This document shows positions 17,571-25,633 of a stretch of DNA of 64,000 nt, piece after piece. Source of the stretch: QIAW01 sp035487295. GTDB lineage: Bacteria > Acidobacteriota > Terriglobia > Terriglobales > Acidobacteriaceae. The stretch is taken from assembly GCA_035487295.1 (NCBI GenBank), contig DATHMH010000042.1, positions 1 through 64,000 of the forward strand, given 5' to 3'. Under the pieces are notes generated by a model that was not told where the DNA came from, did no database searches, and saw nothing but the letters and a program-made list of their open reading frames with translations. The position numbers and the translations under genes were made by a program. How positions within the stretch are numbered: the first letter of the stretch is position 1; each line of letters opens with the position of its first letter.

Positions 17571-17620
17571 CCGGCCGGGTGCCCCATGCCCCGCAAAGCG
17601 GGGCGTGGGCCTAAAAAGGT
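17571..17620 (+). repeat. GGGTGCCCCATGCC hairpin element, copy 2 (forward)
   Basis: GGCCGGGTGCCCCATG, then CCCCGC-AAA-GCGGGG (17589-17603), then GTGGGCCTAAAAA. Same family as 17030, 17757 and 19845. Confidence 0.65.
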
Positions 17621-17756
17621 TCTGTTCCTTATTGTCTTACGTACTCCACTATCTCACCACCTACTGATAAACGTTCTGAAGATTTTAGCTTGATGCGTAG
17701 GTAGTGATTAGATTCAGGATGGCATTAACGAAGTGGAAAACAATAAGGATGAATTC

Positions 17757-17803
17757 TTTTTTAGGCCCAGGCTCTGCTTCGCAAAAGCATAGGGCACCCG
17801 GCG
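17757..17803 (-). repeat. GGGTGCCCCATGCC hairpin element, copy 3 (reverse, degenerate)
   Basis: TTTTTTAGGCCCAGG, then CTGCTTCGCAAAAGCA, then TAGGGCACCCGG: a degenerate reverse copy lying just before the promoter of the beta-helix gene. Confidence 0.55.
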
Positions 17804-17876
17804 GCGCGTGTATAATCTGAAAGACCCTTTAACAATTCAACCAATTCCTAAACTTCAAAGCGAAGGTGGAACGGCT

Positions 17877-19808
17877 ATGTCTCGTGCTCTCCCGTTGTTG
17901 TTGAGCATCTGCTCCTGTGTCGCGTACGCACAAACAACGATTCATGTCCCTGGGGACCAACCGACGATCCAGGCAGGCATCAACGCTGCCAACAACGGGG
18001 ATACGGTCCTCGTGGCTGACGGTCATTACCACGAGCACATTGATTTCAACGGCAAAAATATCACCGTGACCAGCGTCAACGGCCCTGCGGTAACCATCAT
18101 CGATGGCGACCTGGGCGCGGGGCCCGTGGTGCACTTTCACAACCAGGAGGCACGAGCCGCGGTTCTTCATGGATTTACCGTCGAGCACGCCACCGGCCCG
18201 CAATTCGACGGGGGCGGCGTAGAAATACAAGGTGCATCGCCAACCATTACGGGAAACGTCATCACGCACAATCAAGGCGCGGGAATGGGAGGAGGAATTA
18301 ACGTCTCCTTTGGCGGACCGATCATTGATTCGAATACGATCAGCGCGAATGCTCCCGAAGGACTCGGAGGGGCGGGAATCAGCGTTGGGGGGACGATTGC
18401 CCCTCCACTGACGCAGATCACCAACAACATCATCACCGGCAATATCGGCCCCATCAGCTTCGGAGGGGGAATTGAACTTAACTCCACCGGGCCGGTCATC
18501 GTCGCGAACAACATCATCTCGAACAACGTGGGAAGTAACGGCGGAGCCATTAGTATCCAAAATGGCAGTCTCAACGACGGCCCTATCATTGTTCAAAACC
18601 TGATTACCGGCAACTCTGCCCCAAGCGGCGCCGGCGTGTTCACTTTCACGCCCATGCAGCTCATCAACAACACGTTCGCCAATAATAATGCGAATGGACA
18701 ATCGGTGATTATGGTGGCGGGCAATCCTTCAACGACGACCATTGAGAACAACATCATCGTCGTCAACAACACAGATCAGGGCCTGTTTTGCAATCCGTTT
18801 TTTGAGCAGCAGGCGCCCATCGTGCGTTTCAACGATGTTTTCAGCTCTCAAAGCGCAGCCAATGCCTACACGGGCCTATGCAGTGGCTTTTCCGGAAGCA
18901 ACGGCAATATTTCCGCCGACCCGCTGTTTATTTCTTCATCGGATTTCCACCTGTTTTCCGGCTCTCCCGTGATTGACGCGGGGGATAACACCGCAGCCAA
19001 TTTGCCCGCTCTCGATCTCGACGGTAACCCCCGCATTGTGGATGGAAACCTCGACGGGACCGCCACAATCGATATGGGAGTTTATGAATTTCAATTTCCC
19101 TCCTTTGCTATGAGTGCGGCCCAGCCTGCGAGCCTCACCATGGTGAATGGGGCGGTCTCGCTTCCCATTACGTTTCAGTTGACGGCGAATTTCTACGGTA
19201 CGGTGACCCTCTCTTGCCCGGGAGCTCCCACAGGTGTGAGTTGCAATTTTTCTCCAGCAACGGTGAGCCTGCAAAGAGCACCGTCTCCCGTGACTCTGAA
19301 CGTCACGACGGCTGCCAACACGCCTTTAGGAAGCTATTCGTTGACAATCAGTGCCGCCGCCGCCGGAATTGTTGTTCCGCAAACACAGACAATCGGTCTT
19401 ACGGTCAATGCCGGAACGGGAACTACAGATCTTGCTGTGACCGCGACACACAGCCCAAAAATTGCGCGAGTGGGAGGCACGCTGACATTTGTCTTTACGG
19501 TCGCCAACACGGGCCAGGATGTTACAGGCGTGAATCTGAACACGGTGATTGCCGGAAGTGTGCTTTCTGTGCAGTCTGCCGCGTCTCAGGGCGCCTGCAC
19601 CGGCAGCGGACCGGTCAATTGCACTCTCGGTGCGATACCGAACGCCGGCACAGTTCAAGTCACAATCACAGTAATTCCAGGTCCGGGCCTGGTTCGCTCC
19701 ATAGCCGCGACGGCCATTGTCAATTCGGATGCATCAGACTCAAATCCAGCAAACAATATCCAAAGCGACACAGGAGAGGTGCGGCTGCGTCCATTTGCCA
19801 GAAACTGA
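17877..19808 (+). CDS. Secreted right-handed beta-helix protein with Ig-like and DUF11 C-terminus
   Basis: ATG 17877 has GAAGGTGGA about 9 nt upstream and a -10-like TATAAT at 17811; product 643 aa. A signal peptide covers residues 1-19. Residues ~20-360 form a parallel beta-helix of the pectate-lyase/NosD type: an opening strand DQPTIQAGINAANNGDTVLV followed by repeated GNxIxxN turns. Then come an Ig-like domain with a VTLSCPGAPTGVSC pattern and a DUF11 domain ending in a short Arg-containing tail (RLRPFARN). The protein is probably extracellular and may bind or cleave polysaccharide; catalytic residues cannot be identified by eye. The Ig/DUF11 part resembles the protein at 5964-8636. Confidence 0.8.
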   Translation: MSRALPLLLSICSCVAYAQTTIHVPGDQPTIQAGINAANNGDTVLVADGHYHEHIDFNGKNITVTSVNGPAVTIIDGDLGAGPVVHFHNQEARAAVLHGFTVEHATGPQFDGGGVEIQGASPTITGNVITHNQGAGMGGGINVSFGGPIIDSNTISANAPEGLGGAGISVGGTIAPPLTQITNNIITGNIGPISFGGGIELNSTGPVIVANNIISNNVGSNGGAISIQNGSLNDGPIIVQNLITGNSAPSGAGVFTFTPMQLINNTFANNNANGQSVIMVAGNPSTTTIENNIIVVNNTDQGLFCNPFFEQQAPIVRFNDVFSSQSAANAYTGLCSGFSGSNGNISADPLFISSSDFHLFSGSPVIDAGDNTAANLPALDLDGNPRIVDGNLDGTATIDMGVYEFQFPSFAMSAAQPASLTMVNGAVSLPITFQLTANFYGTVTLSCPGAPTGVSCNFSPATVSLQRAPSPVTLNVTTAANTPLGSYSLTISAAAAGIVVPQTQTIGLTVNAGTGTTDLAVTATHSPKIARVGGTLTFVFTVANTGQDVTGVNLNTVIAGSVLSVQSAASQGACTGSGPVNCTLGAIPNAGTVQVTITVIPGPGLVRSIAATAIVNSDASDSNPANNIQSDTGEVRLRPFARN

Positions 19809-19844
19809 AGTGTTTTTCGAATGCTCAGATCTGTTACATGGCGC

Positions 19845-19892
19845 TGGCCGGGTGCCCCATGCCACGCAACGCGTGGCATGGGTCTAAAAAGA
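19845..19892 (+). repeat. GGGTGCCCCATGCC hairpin element, copy 4 (forward)
   Basis: GGCCGGGTGCCCCAT, then GCCACGC-AAC-GCGTGGC, then ATGGGTCTAAAAA, directly after the beta-helix gene. With copy 3 it brackets that gene as an inverted pair. Confidence 0.65.
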
Positions 19893-20123
19893 TTCCTTCC
19901 TTATGGTTTTTCGTTCCCAACACTCACTGCCAAAATTGAACTCTGATATCAAATCCTTGCCTTCGGTGAAATTTCTGGCATGATCGATTTGGGCGCTGTC
20001 CCGCTGGTCTTTGAAAACTCCAGCCATGCCTCCCTGGCTTCAGGATAGGCAACGGGATATTTCTGCCTCTGCGCCGGAGGTTACTTAGTAACCCCCCACC
20101 CCCCTCCAACAGTGTCGTCGGTC

Positions 20124-20190
20124 TGAGAACTGAGAACCGAGAACTGAGAACCGAGAACCGAGAACTGAGAACTGCAGTTCCGAGAACTGG
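20124..20190. repeat. GAGAACTGA word repeat, longest block
   Basis: About eight degenerate tandem words alternating GAGAACTGA and GAGAACC(GA), ending in a short inverted TTCCGAGAACTGG. This is the longest run of the family in the window. Confidence 0.75.
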
Positions 20191-20383
20191 TTCAGAGACT
20201 ACTTCCCCATGACTCCGCCATCTCTCCTATCTGATAGATTTCGAGTCGCTTACCGCTGCATCGACTACTTCAAGAAATACCCCACCCCCCAACAACTCCA
20301 GCCGTTGTTGCTCCCGTCCCGCGCACATCCCCGGCTGGACTTTCATTGTTTTCTGGCGGCGGCTGGGACTACAATTTCCGGTT

Positions 20384-21250
20384 ATGAACACAATCTGGAA
20401 AGCGCAACTGCTCATGCTCGCGTTACTGGCGTCGGCCGCGCTCTGGCCGCAGGCAGATAGCCAGACCCAAACCAACGATGCCAGCCACCCGTACAAGCCG
20501 GCAACTCTCAACCGGTTCCGGGTCTCGCCAGGGCAGATGGAAGCCAACCTGATCCACAAGATCATGCCCGTGTATCCACTCAAGGCGACGGAGAACCGCA
20601 TTCAAGGCCAGGTGCAACTGCGCGTAATCGTTGACAAACAGGGCCAGGTCATCGACGTCAAGACCGTTTCCGGCAATCCCTACCTTGTCGCCGCGGCGAC
20701 GGACGCGGTGCAGCAGTGGCGCTACAAACCGTATCTTCTCAAGGGAAAACCCGTCGAGGCTGAAACCACGGTCATGGTGAACTTCAACCTGGCGCCTGCG
20801 CCTGCTTCATCTTCATCGCCCGCCGCGCCTTCCTCCACCACCGCTCCTTCCCCAGGTGCTTCGCCGGCGAGCGCGGCAAACCCCGGCAGCGGCAGCGATT
20901 CTTCCCCTCCCCCGCCTGGCTACCCGAAAGTTGTTATGAATAGAGTAAGGATTTCCGCAGGAGTTGCTGAAAGCTACCTGATCCACAAGGTCGTCCCTGA
21001 GTATCCGGAGCAGGCCAGGCAGAGCGGCATTCAGGGCTCGGTGGTTCTGCATGCCATCATCGATAAAGCGGGCTACATCATTGAACTCCATCCCGTCTCC
21101 GGAAATCCGATGCTCGTCCCTGCAGCGCTCGACGCCGTGAAGCAATGGCGCTACAGCCCGTATATCCTCAACGGCGACCCGGTCGAGATGGAAACTACTG
21201 TTAGCGTGGACTTCTACCTGGCCAATTCAACCGGTGTAAGTATTCACTGA
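20384..21250 (+). CDS. Secreted protein with two TonB C-terminal domains
   Basis: The product is 288 aa with a signal peptide (~residues 1-27). Two TonB_C modules are present: residues ~45-130 (AnLIHKIMPVYPLKA...VQLRVIVDKQG...QQWRYKPY) and ~195-282 (SYLIHKVVPEYPEQA...VVLHAIIDKAG...KQWRYSPY). An Ala/Ser/Pro-rich linker joins them. TonB_C normally contacts the TonB box of outer-membrane receptors. The absence of the usual membrane anchor followed by a long periplasmic spacer, and the duplication, make a standard energy-transducer role uncertain. A TACAAT box ends 8 bases before the ATG, so the mRNA may be leaderless. Confidence 0.8.
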   Translation: MNTIWKAQLLMLALLASAALWPQADSQTQTNDASHPYKPATLNRFRVSPGQMEANLIHKIMPVYPLKATENRIQGQVQLRVIVDKQGQVIDVKTVSGNPYLVAAATDAVQQWRYKPYLLKGKPVEAETTVMVNFNLAPAPASSSSPAAPSSTTAPSPGASPASAANPGSGSDSSPPPPGYPKVVMNRVRISAGVAESYLIHKVVPEYPEQARQSGIQGSVVLHAIIDKAGYIIELHPVSGNPMLVPAALDAVKQWRYSPYILNGDPVEMETTVSVDFYLANSTGVSIH

Positions 21251-21270
21251 TTTGAGGCATGTATTCCCTG

Positions 21271-21350
21271 ACGGCGGCTGGCATTGACAAATTCAGATGC
21301 CTCGGACTCAGCCCCGGCAAACAATATCCAAAGCGCTCACGGGAGAACAA
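21271..21350 (+). pseudogene. Relic of a DUF11-protein 3' end
   Basis: Bases about 21285-21347 translate to a peptide (NSDASDSAPANNIQS...) nearly identical to the end of the beta-helix protein (NSDASDSNPANNIQS, bases 19722-19770). DNA identity is high across about 55 bases. There is no upstream domain in frame, so this is a gene fragment left by duplication or recombination. Confidence 0.7.
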
Positions 21351-21524
21351 ATCTTTGCCTGTGCGTTACAAGATTTATCAACGCTTTGCCCATTTTGGCA
21401 TCATATTCATGAAAGCAGCTCACATTAGTACGCCCTGGCGGCCGGCAACAGGAGGCCGGCGTTGCTGCGCCCCGTGGCGGCCGGATGTGGTCTGCAAGCC
21501 TTGATTCAACGGAGACGAAACACC

Positions 21525-22502
21525 ATGCTGAGAACTGTCCCATCGCGCAGATTCCGCCGCAGTGGTTTTGTTCTGGCCGCCATCTTTCTTGCCGGTGTTC
21601 TGGCATCGGCGCCGCAGTTGTGGGGGCAGCAACCGATCGATATTCCTACGGCGCCCATGCCGGCGCAAATTGCCACCGCGAAAAATATATTTATCTCCAA
21701 TACGGGAATCGATTCCGACAAAACCGATTACGCCGTCATGTCCGATCAAGTCTATAACCGGTTTTACGCTGCCATGAAAGACTGGAAGCGCCATGAGCTT
21801 GTCGACGCTCCCGCGAAAGCCGACCTGGTCCTCGAGATCAGCTTTGCTGCGCCGGTAATCGGGTACAGCGTCTCGGGCGGCACAAAACACTGGCCAGCCT
21901 CCGGCGGCACAGACAACGATCCGCAGTTTCGCTTGACCATCGTCGACCCGGCGACCCACGTGGCCTTGTGGACTCTGATTGAGCATGTTGAGCCTGCCTT
22001 GCTTCAGAGCAATCGCGACAAGAACCTGGATCTGGCGCTCGGCCGCCTGGTGAACGACGTGGAAGCGCTCGATCCGGCTTTCATAGCCGCGCAGACCAAA
22101 ACCGAGCCCGCGCTTGCCGTTTCCGTCGACCCGCAAAATGGTGTCGTGAAATCGGGCTCGCAGGTGCGGGTCGAGGTCACGGCCAGAAACGTCTCCCGGC
22201 AACAGCAAATCAGCTTTGCCTATGCCGCTGGCGATCCGCTGACCTGCATCGTGAGTGTTCGCGACGCGGATGGGAACCCGGTTCCCGATACCGAGCAAGG
22301 TAAAAAACTGAAAGACGCCCACGCGACATGGAAAGGACGCCCGGTCAGCTACCTCCTCGATCCTGGAGAAGCGCAGAATCGCGAGTGCGACGTGAGCGGG
22401 TTGCACGATATGAGCCACCCCGGCAAGTACTCAATCCAGGTGGAGATGCTCGACCAGAAGCCCGTGCAATCCAACACCGCCGTAGTGACTGTAACCCACT
22501 AA
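21525..22502 (+). CDS. Hypothetical secreted protein
   Basis: ATG 21525 with GGAG 10 nt upstream gives 325 aa. An Arg-rich start followed by a hydrophobic helix (residues ~13-30) is a signal peptide. Residues ~50-190 resemble secreted domains that start with a KNIFISNTG strand and contain a KADLVLEISF strand; I know them only as conserved hypothetical. Residues ~200-325 look like an Ig-like beta-sandwich (VSVDPQNGVVKSGSQVRVEV...). The protein is likely periplasmic or extracellular. Confidence 0.6.
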   Translation: MLRTVPSRRFRRSGFVLAAIFLAGVLASAPQLWGQQPIDIPTAPMPAQIATAKNIFISNTGIDSDKTDYAVMSDQVYNRFYAAMKDWKRHELVDAPAKADLVLEISFAAPVIGYSVSGGTKHWPASGGTDNDPQFRLTIVDPATHVALWTLIEHVEPALLQSNRDKNLDLALGRLVNDVEALDPAFIAAQTKTEPALAVSVDPQNGVVKSGSQVRVEVTARNVSRQQQISFAYAAGDPLTCIVSVRDADGNPVPDTEQGKKLKDAHATWKGRPVSYLLDPGEAQNRECDVSGLHDMSHPGKYSIQVEMLDQKPVQSNTAVVTVTH

Positions 22503-22613
22503 AAACCCGGTCAGCGCCCAGCTCACGCAACAAGAAAATTCGGCCGGCCGGCTGGGCCAATTCCCTCTCTCCCGAGCCTCGCCTTATAATTAAGACAGGT
22601 ATGTAGCGACAGC

Positions 22614-23171
22614 ATGGAGACACCCTACAAATTCGGCTGGATTCCCGACCAGGAAAAAAGTTACCAATATCCCAACGTTTTTGCGATTGAGAAGACCGCG
22701 GGGCCAGAGCGCCTGGTGATTGCGCCCTCGTCGCAGCATGTTTCTCTGCTGCTCGATCTCATGAAAATAATGTTCGAGCCGTTTGGGATTTTATATGTCT
22801 TGACGGTTCCGCGCGGCAAGGCAGAAGCAGGCAGGTATCAGGCTGCGAACCCGGTCGCCTGGGACAAAGCCGAGAGGTTCTTGAGCAGGTTTGAAGATTT
22901 CTTCGAGAACGATGGGCGGCACTACCTCCGGATAGCCTCGATCGGAAACTCTGACCTGCTGGTCTATGACAAGCATAACGTCATCTACGCCTATGGCGAA
23001 TTGCGGGAATTTGAGCGCATCCTGCTGAAGCGCGAATTGCGCAAGGTGGATTCTGTGAAGTTTCCTTCACCCCACAGCCATAAATATAACGCAGCTTACG
23101 ACCAGGCTCAGCAAGACGTGCTTCGCTACTGGGAGTGGAAACAGCTTCCTCTGCAAGAGAGCGACGATTAA
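22614..23171 (+). CDS. Conserved-looking hypothetical cytoplasmic protein
   Basis: The product is 185 aa with a TATAAT at 22585-22590, 23 bases before the ATG. It has no signal or membrane helix. It reads like a compact alpha/beta protein (ERLVIAPSSQHVSLLLDLM, PFGILYVLTVPRG, HYLRIASIGNSDLLVYDKHNVIYAYG). I do not recognise the family. Codon use matches the surrounding core genes. Confidence 0.65.
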   Translation: METPYKFGWIPDQEKSYQYPNVFAIEKTAGPERLVIAPSSQHVSLLLDLMKIMFEPFGILYVLTVPRGKAEAGRYQAANPVAWDKAERFLSRFEDFFENDGRHYLRIASIGNSDLLVYDKHNVIYAYGELREFERILLKRELRKVDSVKFPSPHSHKYNAAYDQAQQDVLRYWEWKQLPLQESDD

Positions 23172-23190
23172 CCAGAAGAGAAAAAACCTG

Positions 23191-23335
23191 CCGCTGATTT
23201 CACCGATTACGCGGACCTTAAAAAAAGCTTCGAAAAGAATGCCTTTCAGCCGTATGGCCGATTGAAATTCTCCCGGCGTCGTCGCCCGGAGGTATTGAGC
23301 TTATGATCCGCGTAAATCCGTGAAATCCGCGATAG
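23191..23335. repeat. Two-arm GCGGAT/ATCCGCG word palindrome
   Basis: The left arm at about 23191-23217 (GCTGATTTCACCGATTACGC) and the right arm at about 23309-23335 (GCGTAAATCCGTGAAATCC) are imperfect reverse complements. Same word type as 44993, 49818-50024 and 60403-60466. Confidence 0.6.
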
Positions 23336-23364
23336 GCTTTGTTTTTGAATAGAATAACTATGTT

Positions 23365-23589
23365 ATGCCCGAGTTGGGTAAACTGCTGCTTTTTGCCGGG
23401 GGCTTTCTGGCGGCGGTCGGCCTTGTGCTGATCTTTGCCGGGCGCCTGCATCTTCCCCTGGGCCGGCTGCCGGGCGACATTACCTACCGCGGAAAGAATA
23501 CGGTCATCTATTTTCCCCTGGGGACTTCGCTCCTGCTCAGCATTCTGCTTTCCCTGCTGCTGTTCGTAATCGGCCGATTCAGAAAATAA
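23365..23589 (+). CDS. DUF2905 family small membrane protein
   Basis: The product is 74 aa: two hydrophobic helices flanking the hallmark LPLGRLPGDITYRGKN loop of the DUF2905 family. It is a probable inner-membrane protein of unknown role; the length matches the family (~65-75 aa). It lies between a hypothetical gene and xseA, on the same strand as both, with long spacers on each side. Confidence 0.85.
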   Translation: MPELGKLLLFAGGFLAAVGLVLIFAGRLHLPLGRLPGDITYRGKNTVIYFPLGTSLLLSILLSLLLFVIGRFRK

Positions 23590-24185
23590 ACCACGTCTTT
23601 CCTCGTCGACAACGAAAAGGTGTCTCTGTTCTGGTCTTCAGACGCCCTGTGATATCAAACGGCTGCGATTTTATGAATTCGTGTCATCATGGCCGTGTGC
23701 GGGCTTCGCCCAGAGTTCTTTGAAAATCTTGCGTCAATACAGCTTTGTCATCCCGACCGGAGCCGCGCACTTTGCGGCGGAGCGGAGGGATCTAGGGTTT
23801 CCTCGGGTTCCTCCAGATTCGTTTGTTCATCCTGAGCGAGGGCGAATGCCCGAGTCGAGAACCTGTCCTGAGCGCAGCCGAAGGAACCCCGAAAATGTCT
23901 CAATCGTACAGGTTGCATCAAAGCATTTTTCTGAAGGACTTGCTCGTGAATGCGACGATGTCAACAGAGCCGAACAGCTTTCTGGCAGGTGGCTCTGCTA
24001 CTTTCGACATTCCAGTAGTGCCGCCTTCGAGATCGATTATCTCCAGTAGATACAACAGAATCCGCCGTTTTGAGGAGCTCAGAGCATTACTCGAGTAATA
24101 TCCCCCTACCCCCATTACCTCGGCATCCTGCTGTCGCTGATCTTGTTCGCGATAGGCCCGCCGGAGAAGATAAACTCTATGTTGA
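23590..24185. other. Long spacer before xseA
   Basis: Contains a repeat-like passage at about 23747-23890 with phrases TCATCCCGACCGGAGC and TCATCCTGAGCGAGGG; a related TCATCCTGAGC phrase recurs at about 51801. An open frame at 23894-24098 (67 aa) has no recognisable features. No RNA gene seen. Confidence 0.45.
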
Positions 24186-25565
24186 ATGGCAGAGACGGGC
24201 CAATCCGGACAGCTTGGGTTCACCTTCCAGTCGCCCGCAGCGGCGCGGCGCATATGGACGCCGCGCACGCTGATGTCGAGCGCGCGCACGCAGGTGGAGC
24301 GCGAGTATGGCGACATCTGGGTGGAAGGCGAAGTTTCCAACTTCCGTCCGGCGGAGTCGGGCCATCTTTATTTCACCTTAAAAGATGACGACGCCCAGTT
24401 GCGCGTGGTGATGTTCCGCACCCAGGCGCGGCTGCTGCGCTTTCGTCCGGAAAACGGATTGCACGTGCTGGCGCGCGGGCGCGTCACCATCTACGAAGCC
24501 CGCGGCGAGCTGCAGCTTTCCGCCGAATACCTGGAACCCAAGGGCGCGGGCGCGCTGCAAATCGCCTTTGAGCAGCTTAAAGCCAGGCTGCAAGCCGAAG
24601 GGTTGTTCGACCAGGAGCGCAAGAAGCAAGTTCCGGCCCTGCCCAAGCGAATTGGCGTAGTTACTTCGCCGCGGGGCGCGGCGGTGCAAGACATCCTGAA
24701 TATTCTGCGCCGGCGGCACGTAGGCGTGAATGTGGTCATCTATCCGGCGCAGGTGCAGGGAGAAGCTGCGGCGGCGGAAGTGGGCACGGGAATCAAATAT
24801 TTCAACCGCATAAAAGACGTCGACGTCATCATCGTCGCCCGCGGCGGCGGATCGATGGAAGACCTGGCCGGCTTCAACGACGAGGCTCTGGCGCGTACGA
24901 TTGCGGGCTCGCATGTGCCAGTGATCTCAGCCATCGGGCATGAGACCGATTTCACCATCGCCGATTTCGTTGCCGACCTGCGCGCGCCCACTCCTTCGGC
25001 TGCGGCCGAGCTGGTGATCCAATCGCGGAACGAATTGGAAGACGCCATCGGCAGCCTGTGCCACCGGCTGAGCCGAGGTGTGCGTTATCAACTCATGCTG
25101 GCGCGGCAGGCGCTGAATGAACTGGCGCAGCACGGCGCCATGGCCAGGGTCCGTGACGTCATCGGACGGCGGCAGCAGCGGCTCGATGACCTTACCTACC
25201 GCCTCAGCCGGGCCTATGAATCGCATGCGCAGCAGAAGCGCCGGCGTCTGGAAGTTGCCGCCACGCGCCTGCGGCACTTCGATTTGCGCCGCGTGCTCGG
25301 CGGCATGCGCCGTGAAATTGATGCGCACAGCGCGACCCTGCACTCCGCCATGCGAAATTTTCTTCTGCGCCGGGCGGGGCGGCTGGGAGAGGCCGTTGTC
25401 CATTTGGAGTCTCTTTCGCCGGTAAAAATTCTCGATCGCGGCTATGCGTTGATCTTTGACGCCACTGGCAGGCTGGTCAAAGACCCGGCGCAGGTGAAAT
25501 CGGGAGACGAGATCACGGCCCGCGTCGCGCAGGGCGCCTTCGGAGCGATAGTGAAGAAAGGATAA
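24186..25565 (+). CDS. xseA: Exodeoxyribonuclease VII large subunit
   Basis: XseA with XseB degrades single-stranded DNA in both directions. The 459-aa product has the N-terminal OB-fold (residues ~28-120, DIWVEGEVSNFRPAESGHLYF), the family motif RIGVVTSPRGAAVQDIL (~155) and the catalytic-domain strings IIVARGGGSMEDLAGFN and ISAIGHETDFTIADF (~215-265). A long coiled helical region follows, and the C-terminus carries LDRGYALIFD. Length is normal. The partner xseB is not adjacent; glmM follows after 68 bases. Confidence 0.95.
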   Translation: MAETGQSGQLGFTFQSPAAARRIWTPRTLMSSARTQVEREYGDIWVEGEVSNFRPAESGHLYFTLKDDDAQLRVVMFRTQARLLRFRPENGLHVLARGRVTIYEARGELQLSAEYLEPKGAGALQIAFEQLKARLQAEGLFDQERKKQVPALPKRIGVVTSPRGAAVQDILNILRRRHVGVNVVIYPAQVQGEAAAAEVGTGIKYFNRIKDVDVIIVARGGGSMEDLAGFNDEALARTIAGSHVPVISAIGHETDFTIADFVADLRAPTPSAAAELVIQSRNELEDAIGSLCHRLSRGVRYQLMLARQALNELAQHGAMARVRDVIGRRQQRLDDLTYRLSRAYESHAQQKRRRLEVAATRLRHFDLRRVLGGMRREIDAHSATLHSAMRNFLLRRAGRLGEAVVHLESLSPVKILDRGYALIFDATGRLVKDPAQVKSGDEITARVAQGAFGAIVKKG

Positions 25566-25633
25566 GGCTTCGCCATGCCCTTTGCCGCTTCTATTACAAT
25601 GTTCCTGTCCTCATTCTTCATAGACCCTCAATT

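Larger units (their letters stand above)
19809..20383. other. Spacer with repeat elements, no gene seen
   Basis: After the beta-helix gene come a REP-like hairpin (19845-19892), a C-rich stretch near 20090-20105 and the longest block of GAGAACTGA words (20124-20190). A -10-like TACAAT at 20370-20375 lies only 8 bases before the next start codon. No credible gene. Confidence 0.5.

Noticed and set aside
20209..20460. 83-residue frame upstream of and overlapping the TonB_C gene
   Set aside because: No domain or ribosome site; it overlaps the signal peptide of a better gene in another frame.
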